DNA of 33,881 nt from contig PXBT01000087.1 of the NCBI GenBank assembly GCA_003566815.1, positions 1 to 33,881 of the forward strand. Reading direction: 5' to 3'. This stretch comes from Caldisericota bacterium (GTDB lineage: Bacteria > Caldisericota > Caldisericia > UBA6126). Under the pieces are notes generated by a model that was not told the origin of the DNA, did not search any database, and was given only the letters and a program-made list of their open reading frames with translations. Position 1 is the first letter of the stretch; every line of letters starts with the position of its first letter. Shown here piece after piece: positions 18,305-26,642 of the stretch. A program made the translations under genes and the position numbers.

Positions 18305-19993
18305 TTAAAAACGAATGGTAACCCTTCTAAGCTCCTGGTCCCATTCCACCACTGATCTGAAAATTTCAGATATAAAGCGAATGGGAACCATTAGACGACC
18401 ATTGTGTATAACAGGCGCAACATCAAGAGGTGTTGGACGCCCGTTTACAACAGCCTCTGTTGAACCTACGCTCAGCCGTATCTCTTCATATCGAAGCGTT
18501 ATTATTACTGTTTTAGTATGAGGTCGCCAATCGATTTCAGCACCAAAAATTTCTGCAATGATTCTGATGGGAACCATTACTCTGCCATCGAGCAAAATAG
18601 GAGGAGCATCAATCGGAAAATCTCTACCATTGAAATTTCCTGTATTATTTCCGACGACCAAAGTTATAGCATTGGGGTAAACAGAGCGATAAAAGAATAC
18701 CCTGACTACCGTCCTGGAGTTGCCCAAATCGTCTACTGCAGTAAATACAAGTTGATTAACTTCTCCTCTGACCGTATAGGAAACACTAAAGCTTCCATCT
18801 CTTGCAAGCTGAACCGGCTGTCGGTTAAAATACAAGCTGGCTTCGGGATCCGTGTCCCCCTGGATTTGAATCTCTTCATCATGTGTAAACATGGGCACTT
18901 CAGAGACATTAAGCTCTGGAGGAATCGTACGCAGTGTAACTGTAATGGTTTCAGTTCGGCGATTATCATACGCATCCCATACGCTTATATTATAAGTATT
19001 GACACCTTCTCTGAGGGTGGTGTTGAAGAAAAAAATTCCATCCTTGGCATCTACATGAATTCGCTGATCATTAATGGAAGCAAAAGCCCCGGGATCTGTT
19101 TCGCATAGTATAAACAATCGTGCATGACGAGTCAGCATGTTATCATCTGGAGTTAAAATATAAAGAGAAGGAGGATCTCTTTTTTCATCCCTGGTGGAAT
19201 GAAAGGTAACCCTTACAGTTTCATTTCCTCCATTGCTTCTGATGCTTATTTCACCACTATAACTTGCATTGGGAGGAAGAGTATGGGAAAGAATGGCAAC
19301 GGTAAAATCCGTATCACCCTGAAAACTTTGAGGCCGAATTCTTAACCATGGATTGGCTGAGCTGACATCACCCCTAAGCTCTCCTTCTCCTGCATTGGTA
19401 ACGGATAATATTTTTTCCGGCTGTGTGCCGAATTCTATGGATCCAAAATCAAGCAATGTTGGGCTTACTTGCAAGATAGGCAACTCTTGTTCATAAAAAA
19501 AGCTTAACTCAATATTCTCAGTCGTGGCATCAATTTCATGCAACTGATCATCCTTGAGTGTAACTTGATCAAACATGATCTGAGCATTGCCCTCGTGTTT
19601 GGCTTTAAATTTTAAGTTGACCAAAGCCCCTTCGCCAGAGGCATATTGCGAACGACCCAATATTGCAGAGGCCAGCTTTATGGTGCCTTTGCCAGTATCA
19701 GCTTTTTGTTGAAAAGCAACTTCAAGATCTCTTGAAGAAAAAAAATCTCCCTCTTCAATTTTGATCAAATCCATGAATCGATGATTAAAGCTTATTTCAA
19801 TTGAATAACCAAACAATCGTTCAACATTTTGAATATGAAGCTTTACTTCAAACTCACTGTCAACTATGTATCTTGTACGATCCGATTGAAATGTCAGGCT
19901 TGCAACAGAAGCTCCCTGAGAAAAATCTGGACAGCAAGCAAAAAAAATGCAAAATAATGATATGCATGCAAAGACCTTTTTCATCATCACCAT
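18305..19993 (-). CDS. Secreted multidomain protein: cohesin-like, ASPM/HYDIN-like beta-sandwich, bacterial Ig-like region, two copper-amine-oxidase N-terminal-type repeats
   Basis: Signal peptide (MKKVFACISLFCIFFACC). Cohesin-like FEVKLHIQNVERLFGYSIEISFNHRFMDLIKIEEGDFF...GEGALVNLKFKA. LQVSPTLLDFGSIEFGTQPEKILSVTNAGEGEL. C-terminal PPILLDGRVMVPIRIIAEIFGAEIDWRPHTKTVIIT and APVIHNGRLMVPIRFISEIFRSVVEWDQELRRVTI. Confidence 0.85.
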   Translation of the reverse strand: MVMMKKVFACISLFCIFFACCPDFSQGASVASLTFQSDRTRYIVDSEFEVKLHIQNVERLFGYSIEISFNHRFMDLIKIEEGDFFSSRDLEVAFQQKADTGKGTIKLASAILGRSQYASGEGALVNLKFKAKHEGNAQIMFDQVTLKDDQLHEIDATTENIELSFFYEQELPILQVSPTLLDFGSIEFGTQPEKILSVTNAGEGELRGDVSSANPWLRIRPQSFQGDTDFTVAILSHTLPPNASYSGEISIRSNGGNETVRVTFHSTRDEKRDPPSLYILTPDDNMLTRHARLFILCETDPGAFASINDQRIHVDAKDGIFFFNTTLREGVNTYNISVWDAYDNRRTETITVTLRTIPPELNVSEVPMFTHDEEIQIQGDTDPEASLYFNRQPVQLARDGSFSVSYTVRGEVNQLVFTAVDDLGNSRTVVRVFFYRSVYPNAITLVVGNNTGNFNGRDFPIDAPPILLDGRVMVPIRIIAEIFGAEIDWRPHTKTVIITLRYEEIRLSVGSTEAVVNGRPTPLDVAPVIHNGRLMVPIRFISEIFRSVVEWDQELRRVTIRF

Positions 19994-20020
19994 GCCATCT
20001 CCTTTAAAGAGATTCAGATT

Positions 20021-20203
20021 TTAATGCACTTCTTCATCTACTGTAACAGCAGAACCTATCCCATAATCCTCGGGAGAAGAAAGAGGCATCTGTCCTGCAA
20101 ATTTTCGTTTTATTGCCATCCATTCTTCAGGTATCAGTAATATTGAAGCAAACAGACCTATGGCCAGCCCAACGATTAATCCGTTCAACACTTCTCTATT
20201 CAT
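20021..20203 (-). CDS. Small single-pass membrane protein (YtxH-like size and topology)
   Basis: 60 aa: MNREVLNGLIVGLAIGLFASILLIPEEWMAIKRKF...; ATGA overlap with the upstream rseC-like gene supports translation. Confidence 0.65.
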   Translation of the reverse strand: MNREVLNGLIVGLAIGLFASILLIPEEWMAIKRKFAGQMPLSSPEDYGIGSAVTVDEEVH

Positions 20204-20631
20204 TCTTCTTTTTCCTTCTCTTTTTTCCAAACATTGGTAATTTTAACTTTTGCTTTATTTTTCTTGTCAAAAATATATGCTATAAAGAAAGAAATTGCAA
20301 GGAATAATCCGACCATTCCCCATTTAAAGAGAGTATTTTCAATATCTCTTGTGAGCCAGAGCCCTCCTATTAAAGCAACAACAGGAAGAATGAAGGCAAT
20401 AAAAGCTGTAAGATATAATTTATTAGTTTCAAGATAAAGCTCTACCTTGTCACCTTCGTTTACAGGACGATCAAGATCGACAAGACAGTGATCCTTTTGG
20501 GTATGACAACCTGCACAGGTTGAGCAGGAACAGGAAGACTCAGTGGCGATATCATCAACATTGGTATCCTCAAGAATCTGCACCCAGGCTTTATTGGTCA
20601 AGGTTTTTTTTACAATTCCTATCCTTTTCAA
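20200..20631 (-). CDS. SoxR-reducing system protein RseC/MucC family
   Basis: 143 aa: N-terminal domain with Cys-rich CSCSTCAGCH, then two TM helices (LTAFIAFILPVVALIGGLWLT, WGMVGLFLAISFFIAYIFDKK). Confidence 0.88.
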   Translation of the reverse strand: MKRIGIVKKTLTNKAWVQILEDTNVDDIATESSCSCSTCAGCHTQKDHCLVDLDRPVNEGDKVELYLETNKLYLTAFIAFILPVVALIGGLWLTRDIENTLFKWGMVGLFLAISFFIAYIFDKKNKAKVKITNVWKKEKEKEE

Positions 20632-20663
20632 CTTATTCGTGATCCTTTCATTGTTCTTTCATT

Positions 20664-20840
20664 AAAAATCCCCACAGTGGTGTGTGTTGCAGGGTTTTTG
20701 AGCCTTTATAAACACACTTTGGGAGTTGAAGAATGCTTCGGGTTCCATCGTTTCCTCAGGAGCCTCTCCACACTTCTCTTCTCCCTTGATCAACAGAATG
20801 TTGGTCAAAACTACTGAACGATCACTTCCACCGCAGGGTT
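20664..20840 (-). ncRNA. ssrS: Structured RNA, candidate 6S RNA (ssrS)
   Basis: Minus-strand transcript AACCCUGCGGUGGAAGUGAUCGUUCAG...ACACACACCACUGUGGGGAUUUUU. Terminal stem CCCUGCGGUGG/CCACUGUGGGG pairs 11/11 including G-U. The rod continues via GUG/CAC, GUUCAG/CUG(C)AAC and GUUUUGA(CC)/(GGC)UCAAAAAC. A large central bubble (about 17 and 16 nt strands) follows, then an upper stem opening with GGGAG/CUCCC. U-tract at the 3' end; strong promoter upstream. Folded by hand; family not verified. Confidence 0.65.
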
Positions 20841-20846
20841 TATCCT

Positions 20847-20875
20847 ATTATACTCAGATTGGATGGTTTTATCAA
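20847..20875 (-). promoter_or_regulatory. Sigma-A type promoter for the structured RNA
   Basis: Minus strand: TTGATA (20875-20870), 17 nt spacer, TATAAT (20852-20847); expected +1 near 20840. Confidence 0.8.
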
Positions 20876-21004
20876 TGAAAATTGCCATGTCTTTCCATGT
20901 TTCCTTTTTTTAATTACCTTGAAAGCAATAGTGTTTATTTTTCATGTGAGCTGTATTATTATATTGCTGTAATATATTTAATACATGAAGCAAAGGTGGT
21001 ATAT

Positions 21005-21520
21005 ATGATAACAGTTATTGATCAGTTGGCCCCCAATATTCATGAATCATCCTGGCTTTTTCCCGGATGTCAGTTGATGGGAGAGGTTTTTATTGATTCA
21101 TTTGCAAGCATTTGGCCTAATGCTGTGCTTAGGGCTGACCTTGCGCCTATCCGCATAGGCAAATATACCAACATTCAAGATAATGCAACGATTCATGTGG
21201 AAAGAGAAGTTCCTTCTATCGTTGGGAATTATGTTACCGTAGGCCATCAGGCTATTATTCATGCCGCAACCGTTCATGATTGCGTATTAGTGGGCATGGG
21301 AGCAATATTGCTCAATCGTTGTGTTATTGGGAAGAATTGTATTATAGGAGCTGGATCAGTGGTAACTGAAGGAAAAGAAATTGAATCAGGCTCCCTGGTA
21401 TTGGGCACTCCTGCTAAAATTGTACGAAAACTAAGCAATGAAGAAATAGCTGCTATAGAAAATTCTGCCAAACGATACCAGCAATTGGCAGAACGATATG
21501 CATTGAGAAAGGAGTCCTAA
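21005..21520 (+). CDS. Gamma carbonic anhydrase-like left-handed beta-helix protein
   Basis: Hexapeptide repeats; metal-ligand-like His in ATIHVER and VTVGHQAIIHAATVHDCVLVGMGAILL. Start refined to MITVIDQLAPN with AAAGGTGG RBS. Confidence 0.92.
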   Translation: MITVIDQLAPNIHESSWLFPGCQLMGEVFIDSFASIWPNAVLRADLAPIRIGKYTNIQDNATIHVEREVPSIVGNYVTVGHQAIIHAATVHDCVLVGMGAILLNRCVIGKNCIIGAGSVVTEGKEIESGSLVLGTPAKIVRKLSNEEIAAIENSAKRYQQLAERYALRKES

Positions 21521-21523
21521 GCT

Positions 21524-23065
21524 ATGCCAAAGAAAAAAGCAAAAAAGAAAATTCAAAAGATCCAAAAAACTCCTTCAAAATCTTTTGAACAGGTCAATGA
21601 AGAAAAAAAACCCCCTTCAAGACATTTGATGAAAGATTTTCTGGCTTCACTGCAACTCATTATACCAGCATTTTTTATCATTCTGCTTACAGCAGAAATG
21701 TTAAAACATGCTTATGATGCCAATGTGCAAAATCTTGTTTTTCCTGCCCTGGTTCTACTTTTAGGTATCTCGACTATCATATATACCAGTATTAGTGGGT
21801 GGATCACCAAAATGCCCTACCTGGTGCTACCCAATTTTTTTTATGCCTTTCTATTTGTGGTAACTGGGAAAAATTATATTGGGCATTCCCTGCACTATCT
21901 TTTCATTGCAACTCTCATAGGTATTTTTGCTTATGTGATTACAAGTTTTTTTATTAAAAAAGACTTGTGGGTTAAGTGGATCCCTGAGCCCATAATTAAA
22001 TATCTACCCGTGATCCTTTCATTGCAAATGATTTATTTTGGACTTTTGCAAACTGGCATCATACGACTTTCCGTACTTGAGCCCATTAAAAAAACTTTTG
22101 GCAGCAACTTTTTTGCTGAAGGTTCTTATTTTCTTCTCTCGGCAGAAAATCTCACCGCACCAATTTTTATTCTATTTATTCTCGGGTTGGCATGTTATTT
22201 AATTCTGAAAAAAAGAAACATAAAGCAAGCCTTCCTTTGGTCCATGCTTTTTATAGTTTTGCTGGGCTTTATCCTTCCCATGACCTGGACAGTCTCAAGC
22301 AATCAAATCTCATCTTTTAGAGACCTTACTACCGCAGCCCATCCTTATCGCCCTCAAATCATACAAATGATTTTTGGACATCTTTTTGGTGAAAGCGGTA
22401 GCATGAATTTAAGCCAATGGGGGAATTTTTGGCGTCTTGGCAATATACGAAATTTTCCATTAATTCGCTTCAGTCTGATGACCTTTTTCTTTATGGTTTT
22501 TTATTCTGTGTTTATGCATCAGAATATCCAGCAAGCCTACCAAAAGGCTCATCCTGATCTTGACAGAAAAGATATACCTGATGCCACTTTTAATCGTATG
22601 CATGCATTTACAGGTCTGGCAGGAATTTTTTCTGCCTCAGCCCTTTTTTCTTATACCGAGCATAGCATTATGTCGCTTTTTGCCAAAGGAAAGACAAATT
22701 TTACCGGCTTGTTTACTTCTCTTTGGATTTTGATTGCCATACTGCTTATCCCATTTACCGGCTTTTTTGCCAACCCTTCTCTTATAGCTTTTATTTGGGT
22801 TGTTTTTGGAATTCATCTGCTGGAATCATCAGGTAATACATTGTCATTCAAGCACCTGCAGGAATATCTCACATTAATACCCATGCTAATCATTGCTGTT
22901 ACTACCATGAATTTTGTTGAAAGCTTGCTCCTGGGTATCTTTATATACAGTATTTTTGACATTGTATTAAATTATAAGAACCGTAAACAACAAATTCACC
23001 CTTCCTCTTATGTTTGGATTGCAGTGGTTGTCCTATACTATCTATTCAAGATTAATGCTTTTTAA
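21524..23065 (+). CDS. Polytopic membrane protein, divergent AzgA/NCS2-like purine/xanthine-uracil permease
   Basis: About 12 hydrophobic segments after a Lys-rich N-terminal tail. FTGLAGIFSASALFSYTEHSIMSLFAKGKTNFTGLFTSLWILIAI resembles the AzgA region ...GTSTTTSYIESAAGVAEGGRTGLT... Judged by eye. Confidence 0.55.
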   Translation: MPKKKAKKKIQKIQKTPSKSFEQVNEEKKPPSRHLMKDFLASLQLIIPAFFIILLTAEMLKHAYDANVQNLVFPALVLLLGISTIIYTSISGWITKMPYLVLPNFFYAFLFVVTGKNYIGHSLHYLFIATLIGIFAYVITSFFIKKDLWVKWIPEPIIKYLPVILSLQMIYFGLLQTGIIRLSVLEPIKKTFGSNFFAEGSYFLLSAENLTAPIFILFILGLACYLILKKRNIKQAFLWSMLFIVLLGFILPMTWTVSSNQISSFRDLTTAAHPYRPQIIQMIFGHLFGESGSMNLSQWGNFWRLGNIRNFPLIRFSLMTFFFMVFYSVFMHQNIQQAYQKAHPDLDRKDIPDATFNRMHAFTGLAGIFSASALFSYTEHSIMSLFAKGKTNFTGLFTSLWILIAILLIPFTGFFANPSLIAFIWVVFGIHLLESSGNTLSFKHLQEYLTLIPMLIIAVTTMNFVESLLLGIFIYSIFDIVLNYKNRKQQIHPSSYVWIAVVVLYYLFKINAF

Positions 23066-23129
23066 TTTTTATATATGGTTCATAATTGCAGACTATGCAT
23101 AGATCATTTTAAAAGGAGATTGATGAATA

Positions 23130-23720
23130 ATGAATTTTTTTGTTCCCGTGGGCATTTCCAATCGGCACTTACACTTATCTAAAGAAGATTTGGCAAAACT
23201 TTTTGGAGAAAATTATTCACTGACCCCTATCAAGGATTTAACGCAAAAAGGTCAGTTTGCTGCTAAAGAAACTGTAAGTCTGCAAACACCGAAAGGCGAA
23301 CTGCCTAATGTGCGTATTTTGGGGCCAACTCGACCCGAGACTCAAATTGAAATATCCATGACTGATGGATTCAAGCTGGGCATTCAGGCCCCCATCAGAG
23401 AATCAGGGCAGATTCAAGGATCGCCCGGTATCACCATGAAAGGGCCTTTGGGTAGTGTTGTGATTAATCAGGGTGTCATTATAGCCTCAAGACATATTCA
23501 TATCGATGAAGCTGATGCAAAAAAATACAATGTAACTAATGGGCAGATTGTGGCAGTATCAACTGATGGTCCCCGTGGTATGATTTTTAAAAATGTAGTG
23601 ATTCGAGTGAGGCATGATTTTGTGACTGATTTTCATATCGATACCGATGAGGCCAATGCTGCAGGTCTAAAGAATGGCGATCAGGTAAAAGTAATCACAG
23701 AAGAAATCCATATTCCATAA
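23130..23720 (+). CDS. pduL: Phosphate propanoyltransferase (PduL family phosphotransacylase)
   Basis: VPVGISNRHLHLSKEDLAKLFG, LGPTRPETQIEISMTDGFKLGI, IIASRHIHIDEADAKKYNVTNGQIV, DFHIDTDEANAAGLKNGD; characteristic duplicated His motifs. Confidence 0.93.
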   Translation: MNFFVPVGISNRHLHLSKEDLAKLFGENYSLTPIKDLTQKGQFAAKETVSLQTPKGELPNVRILGPTRPETQIEISMTDGFKLGIQAPIRESGQIQGSPGITMKGPLGSVVINQGVIIASRHIHIDEADAKKYNVTNGQIVAVSTDGPRGMIFKNVVIRVRHDFVTDFHIDTDEANAAGLKNGDQVKVITEEIHIP

Positions 23721-23825
23721 TTTAATGCAAGCCTGACTCCTATTTTTAAAATTATTTAAGCTTTAAAAAAAGCGCTCATTTGTTATACTAATCCATAGTT
23801 AAGGCTGATTTAATGAGGAGTCGGG

Positions 23826-25103
23826 ATGAGGAAAACAATAGGTGTGTTGGGCTTGCAATGGGGAGATGAAGGGAAGGGCAAGTTGGTTCATCATCTTTCC
23901 CAGGAAATGGATATCGTTGCTCGATATAATGGCGGCAACAATGCAGGACATACGATTGTAACTCAGGGTAAGTCCCATATTTTTCGTTTAGTTCCTTCAG
24001 GAATGTTGCACCCCAATGTAAAAGGCGTTATAGGATCTGGAACTGTTATTCATCCTTCCATCCTGCTGGAAGAAATTGAAAAACTCCATCAGGAAGGACT
24101 TGAAACCAGAGATAGGCTTTACCTTAGTCGACAAGCTCATATTATCATGCCTTATCACCTGCTTGCAGATGAGCTGAGAGAAAAAGCAAGAAAAAGCAAG
24201 ATAGGCACCACCAAGCGAGGCATCGGACCTTGCTATACAGATAAAATAGCTCGAGAAGGCATCCGATTGGCAGACATGCAAAATATTCCTTTTTTTAGCT
24301 CATTGCTTCGCGATCGCCTTGAAGAAAAAGCACATTTTTTCAAAGATTATTATCACTTTGATCCCTTGTGGGATTTTTCATCTCTTATTCAGGAATATGT
24401 TGACTTTGCGCATCAACTTGAACCTTATATCGCTGATACCAGCCTGATCCTAAACAAAGCAATGGAAGAAGACAAAAACATTCTATTGGAAAGCGCTCAG
24501 GGGACCCTCCTGGATATTGATTTTGGGACTTATCCTTTTGTAACTTCCTGTTCATCCATTGTCGGTGGAGCCTGCTCAGGTCTGGGTATTCCTCCTGGAG
24601 CCATAGGAAATGTTACCGGGGTTTTCAAAGCCTATACCACCCGAGTGGGTGAAGGCCCTTTCCCAACCGAAATCCATACAGAAGAGGGCAGGATAATGCT
24701 TGAGCAGGGTCAGGAGTTTGGAACAGTCACCGGAAGACCTCGCAGATGTGGTTGGATTGATCTTCCTGCGCTACAGTATTCTATCATGATCAATGGGGTT
24801 CATCGTCTTGCGCTGATGAAGCTTGATGTGCTTGACACCCTTGATCAAATCAAGATTTGCACAGGGTACAAGCTGAACAATGTCTTGATGCAATCTTATC
24901 CCTGTTCGCTTCATGAGTTTGCAAGCTTGGAACCTGTTTATGAAACTTTGCCTGGCTGGAAATCTTCCACGCGAAATTGTCGACATTTTGAAGATCTTCC
25001 ATTGCATGCAAAGCAATACATCAAAACACTTGAAAATCAGTTGAATCTTTCTATCAATATTATTTCAACAGGTCCTGACAGAAAGGAGACCATTGAACGA
25101 TGA
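23826..25103 (+). CDS. purA: Adenylosuccinate synthetase
   Basis: GLQWGDEGKGKLVHHL, RYNGGNNAGHTIV, GTTKRGIGPCYTDK, GRPRRCGWIDLPAL. Confidence 0.98.
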   Translation: MRKTIGVLGLQWGDEGKGKLVHHLSQEMDIVARYNGGNNAGHTIVTQGKSHIFRLVPSGMLHPNVKGVIGSGTVIHPSILLEEIEKLHQEGLETRDRLYLSRQAHIIMPYHLLADELREKARKSKIGTTKRGIGPCYTDKIAREGIRLADMQNIPFFSSLLRDRLEEKAHFFKDYYHFDPLWDFSSLIQEYVDFAHQLEPYIADTSLILNKAMEEDKNILLESAQGTLLDIDFGTYPFVTSCSSIVGGACSGLGIPPGAIGNVTGVFKAYTTRVGEGPFPTEIHTEEGRIMLEQGQEFGTVTGRPRRCGWIDLPALQYSIMINGVHRLALMKLDVLDTLDQIKICTGYKLNNVLMQSYPCSLHEFASLEPVYETLPGWKSSTRNCRHFEDLPLHAKQYIKTLENQLNLSINIISTGPDRKETIER

Positions 25104-26401
25104 TTGATCGCTATGCTCAAAGTCCTATGAAAGATATCTGGACCTCCAGGGCAAAGTGGGATCGAATGCTCCAAATTGAGCTTATGATATGCGAAGCATG
25201 GAATAAAAAGGGCATGATTCCTGACCAGGATCTTGAAAACATCCGTCAATTTGCAGATTACCAGCCCGAAAGAATTCTGGAGATCGAGGCCAAAACTCAC
25301 CATGATGTGGTTGCTTTTGTGAGCAATGTTGCAGAAAATATAGGACCCAGCGGCAAATATTTTCATATGGGTGCAACTTCTTCTGACATTTTGGATACTT
25401 GTCTTGCATGGCAACTGAAAGATTCCAGCCAACTTATCGAGGAAAAATTGCATCAATTAGCTGAGGTCTTAAAGAAAAGAGCCATGGAGTGCAAAGATTA
25501 TGTATGCATGGGGCGAACCCATGGTGTTCATGCAGAGCCAACTTCTTTCGGTTTGAAATTTGCTTCATGGTATGCTGATACCCTGCAAAATATAACTCGA
25601 CTCAAAGAAGTGCAAAAAGAAGTTAAAATGGGAAAGCTTTCAGGAGCTGTTGGAAATTATGCCAACACTGATCCTTTTATTGAAACCTATGTTCTGGAAA
25701 AACTGGGACTCACCATAGCGCCAGTTTCAACACAGGTGGTTTCCAGAGATGTTCATGCGCATTATCTTTCTATTTTGGCCCTTATAGCAAGCTGTCTGGA
25801 CAGATATGCCACCGAAATACGCCACCTGCAACGCACCGAGGTTCAGGAAGCTCAAGAGCCTTTTGGGAAAGGTCAAAAAGGTTCTTCCGCCATGCCTCAC
25901 AAACGAAATCCTATCCTTTGCGAGCGAATCAGTGGCATGTCCAGAGTAATGCGGGGCTATGCATTGACAGCTTTTGAAAATGTTGCCCTCTGGCATGAAA
26001 GAGATATTTCTCATTCCAGTGCTGAGCGGATTATTCTTCCTGATGCCTCCATACTTATAGACTATATGCTGAGCATAACCATTAAAATCATGGAAGGACT
26101 AACCGTAAACAAAGAAAAATTATTGCAAAACATTCAGCTAACCTGGGGCGCCTGTTTTTCTCAAAGCTTGCTTCATTTGCTTATCAGTAAAGGATATACT
26201 CGCGACGATGCTTATGCGCTGGTACAACAAACTGCTTTTAAAGCTTTCAGCGAACAGCGTCCCATGCTGGATCTGCTCAAAGAAATGGAATCGCTGAAAG
26301 CTCTTTTTAGTAATGAGGAGCTGGAAAAAGTATTTGATGCTCATGCTTATTTGAAACATATTGACACCATATATCAACGAATTGGGGTGAGTCATGACTG
26401 A
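25100..26401 (+). CDS. purB: Adenylosuccinate lyase
   Basis: MGATSSDILDT, GRTHGVHAEPTSFG, fumarase/lyase signature GSSAMPHKRNPI. Confidence 0.98.
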   Translation: MIDRYAQSPMKDIWTSRAKWDRMLQIELMICEAWNKKGMIPDQDLENIRQFADYQPERILEIEAKTHHDVVAFVSNVAENIGPSGKYFHMGATSSDILDTCLAWQLKDSSQLIEEKLHQLAEVLKKRAMECKDYVCMGRTHGVHAEPTSFGLKFASWYADTLQNITRLKEVQKEVKMGKLSGAVGNYANTDPFIETYVLEKLGLTIAPVSTQVVSRDVHAHYLSILALIASCLDRYATEIRHLQRTEVQEAQEPFGKGQKGSSAMPHKRNPILCERISGMSRVMRGYALTAFENVALWHERDISHSSAERIILPDASILIDYMLSITIKIMEGLTVNKEKLLQNIQLTWGACFSQSLLHLLISKGYTRDDAYALVQQTAFKAFSEQRPMLDLLKEMESLKALFSNEELEKVFDAHAYLKHIDTIYQRIGVSHD

Positions 26402-26642
26402 CATCATGATAAGAATTTTGCCTAAACAGGATATTTTGGATCCTCAGGGAAAAACGATTCATCAGGCATTGCACAATTTGGGTTTTCATCAAGTGCAGGA
26501 GGTAAGAATGGGAAAACAAATTCGCATCAGTCTTCCCAATCTTCAGGAAAAAGAAGCCCTGGACGCATGCAAAAAAATGTGCGAAGAGTTATTGGTCAAT
26601 CCTCTGACTGAGACTTATACGCTGGAAACTTTACCTTTATGA
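26394..26642 (+). CDS. purS: Phosphoribosylformylglycinamidine synthase subunit PurS
   Basis: 82 aa: IRILPKQDILDPQGKTIHQALHNLGFHQVQEVRMGKQIRISL; directly upstream of purQ. Confidence 0.95.
   Translation: MTDIMIRILPKQDILDPQGKTIHQALHNLGFHQVQEVRMGKQIRISLPNLQEKEALDACKKMCEELLVNPLTETYTLETLPL

Noticed and set aside
18518-19108. 196 aa + strand ORF antisense to the cohesin/CuAO gene
   Set aside because: Lies entirely within the strongly supported minus-strand CDS; composition looks like a mirror frame and shows no recognisable domain.
20664-20840. SAM-I riboswitch or SRP RNA as the identity of the structured RNA
   Set aside because: The GAUCAAGGGAG...GGAACCC stretch only superficially recalls SAM-I; the continuous rod with a central bubble fits 6S better, and the SRP GGAAGGAAGCAGC-type hairpin is absent.
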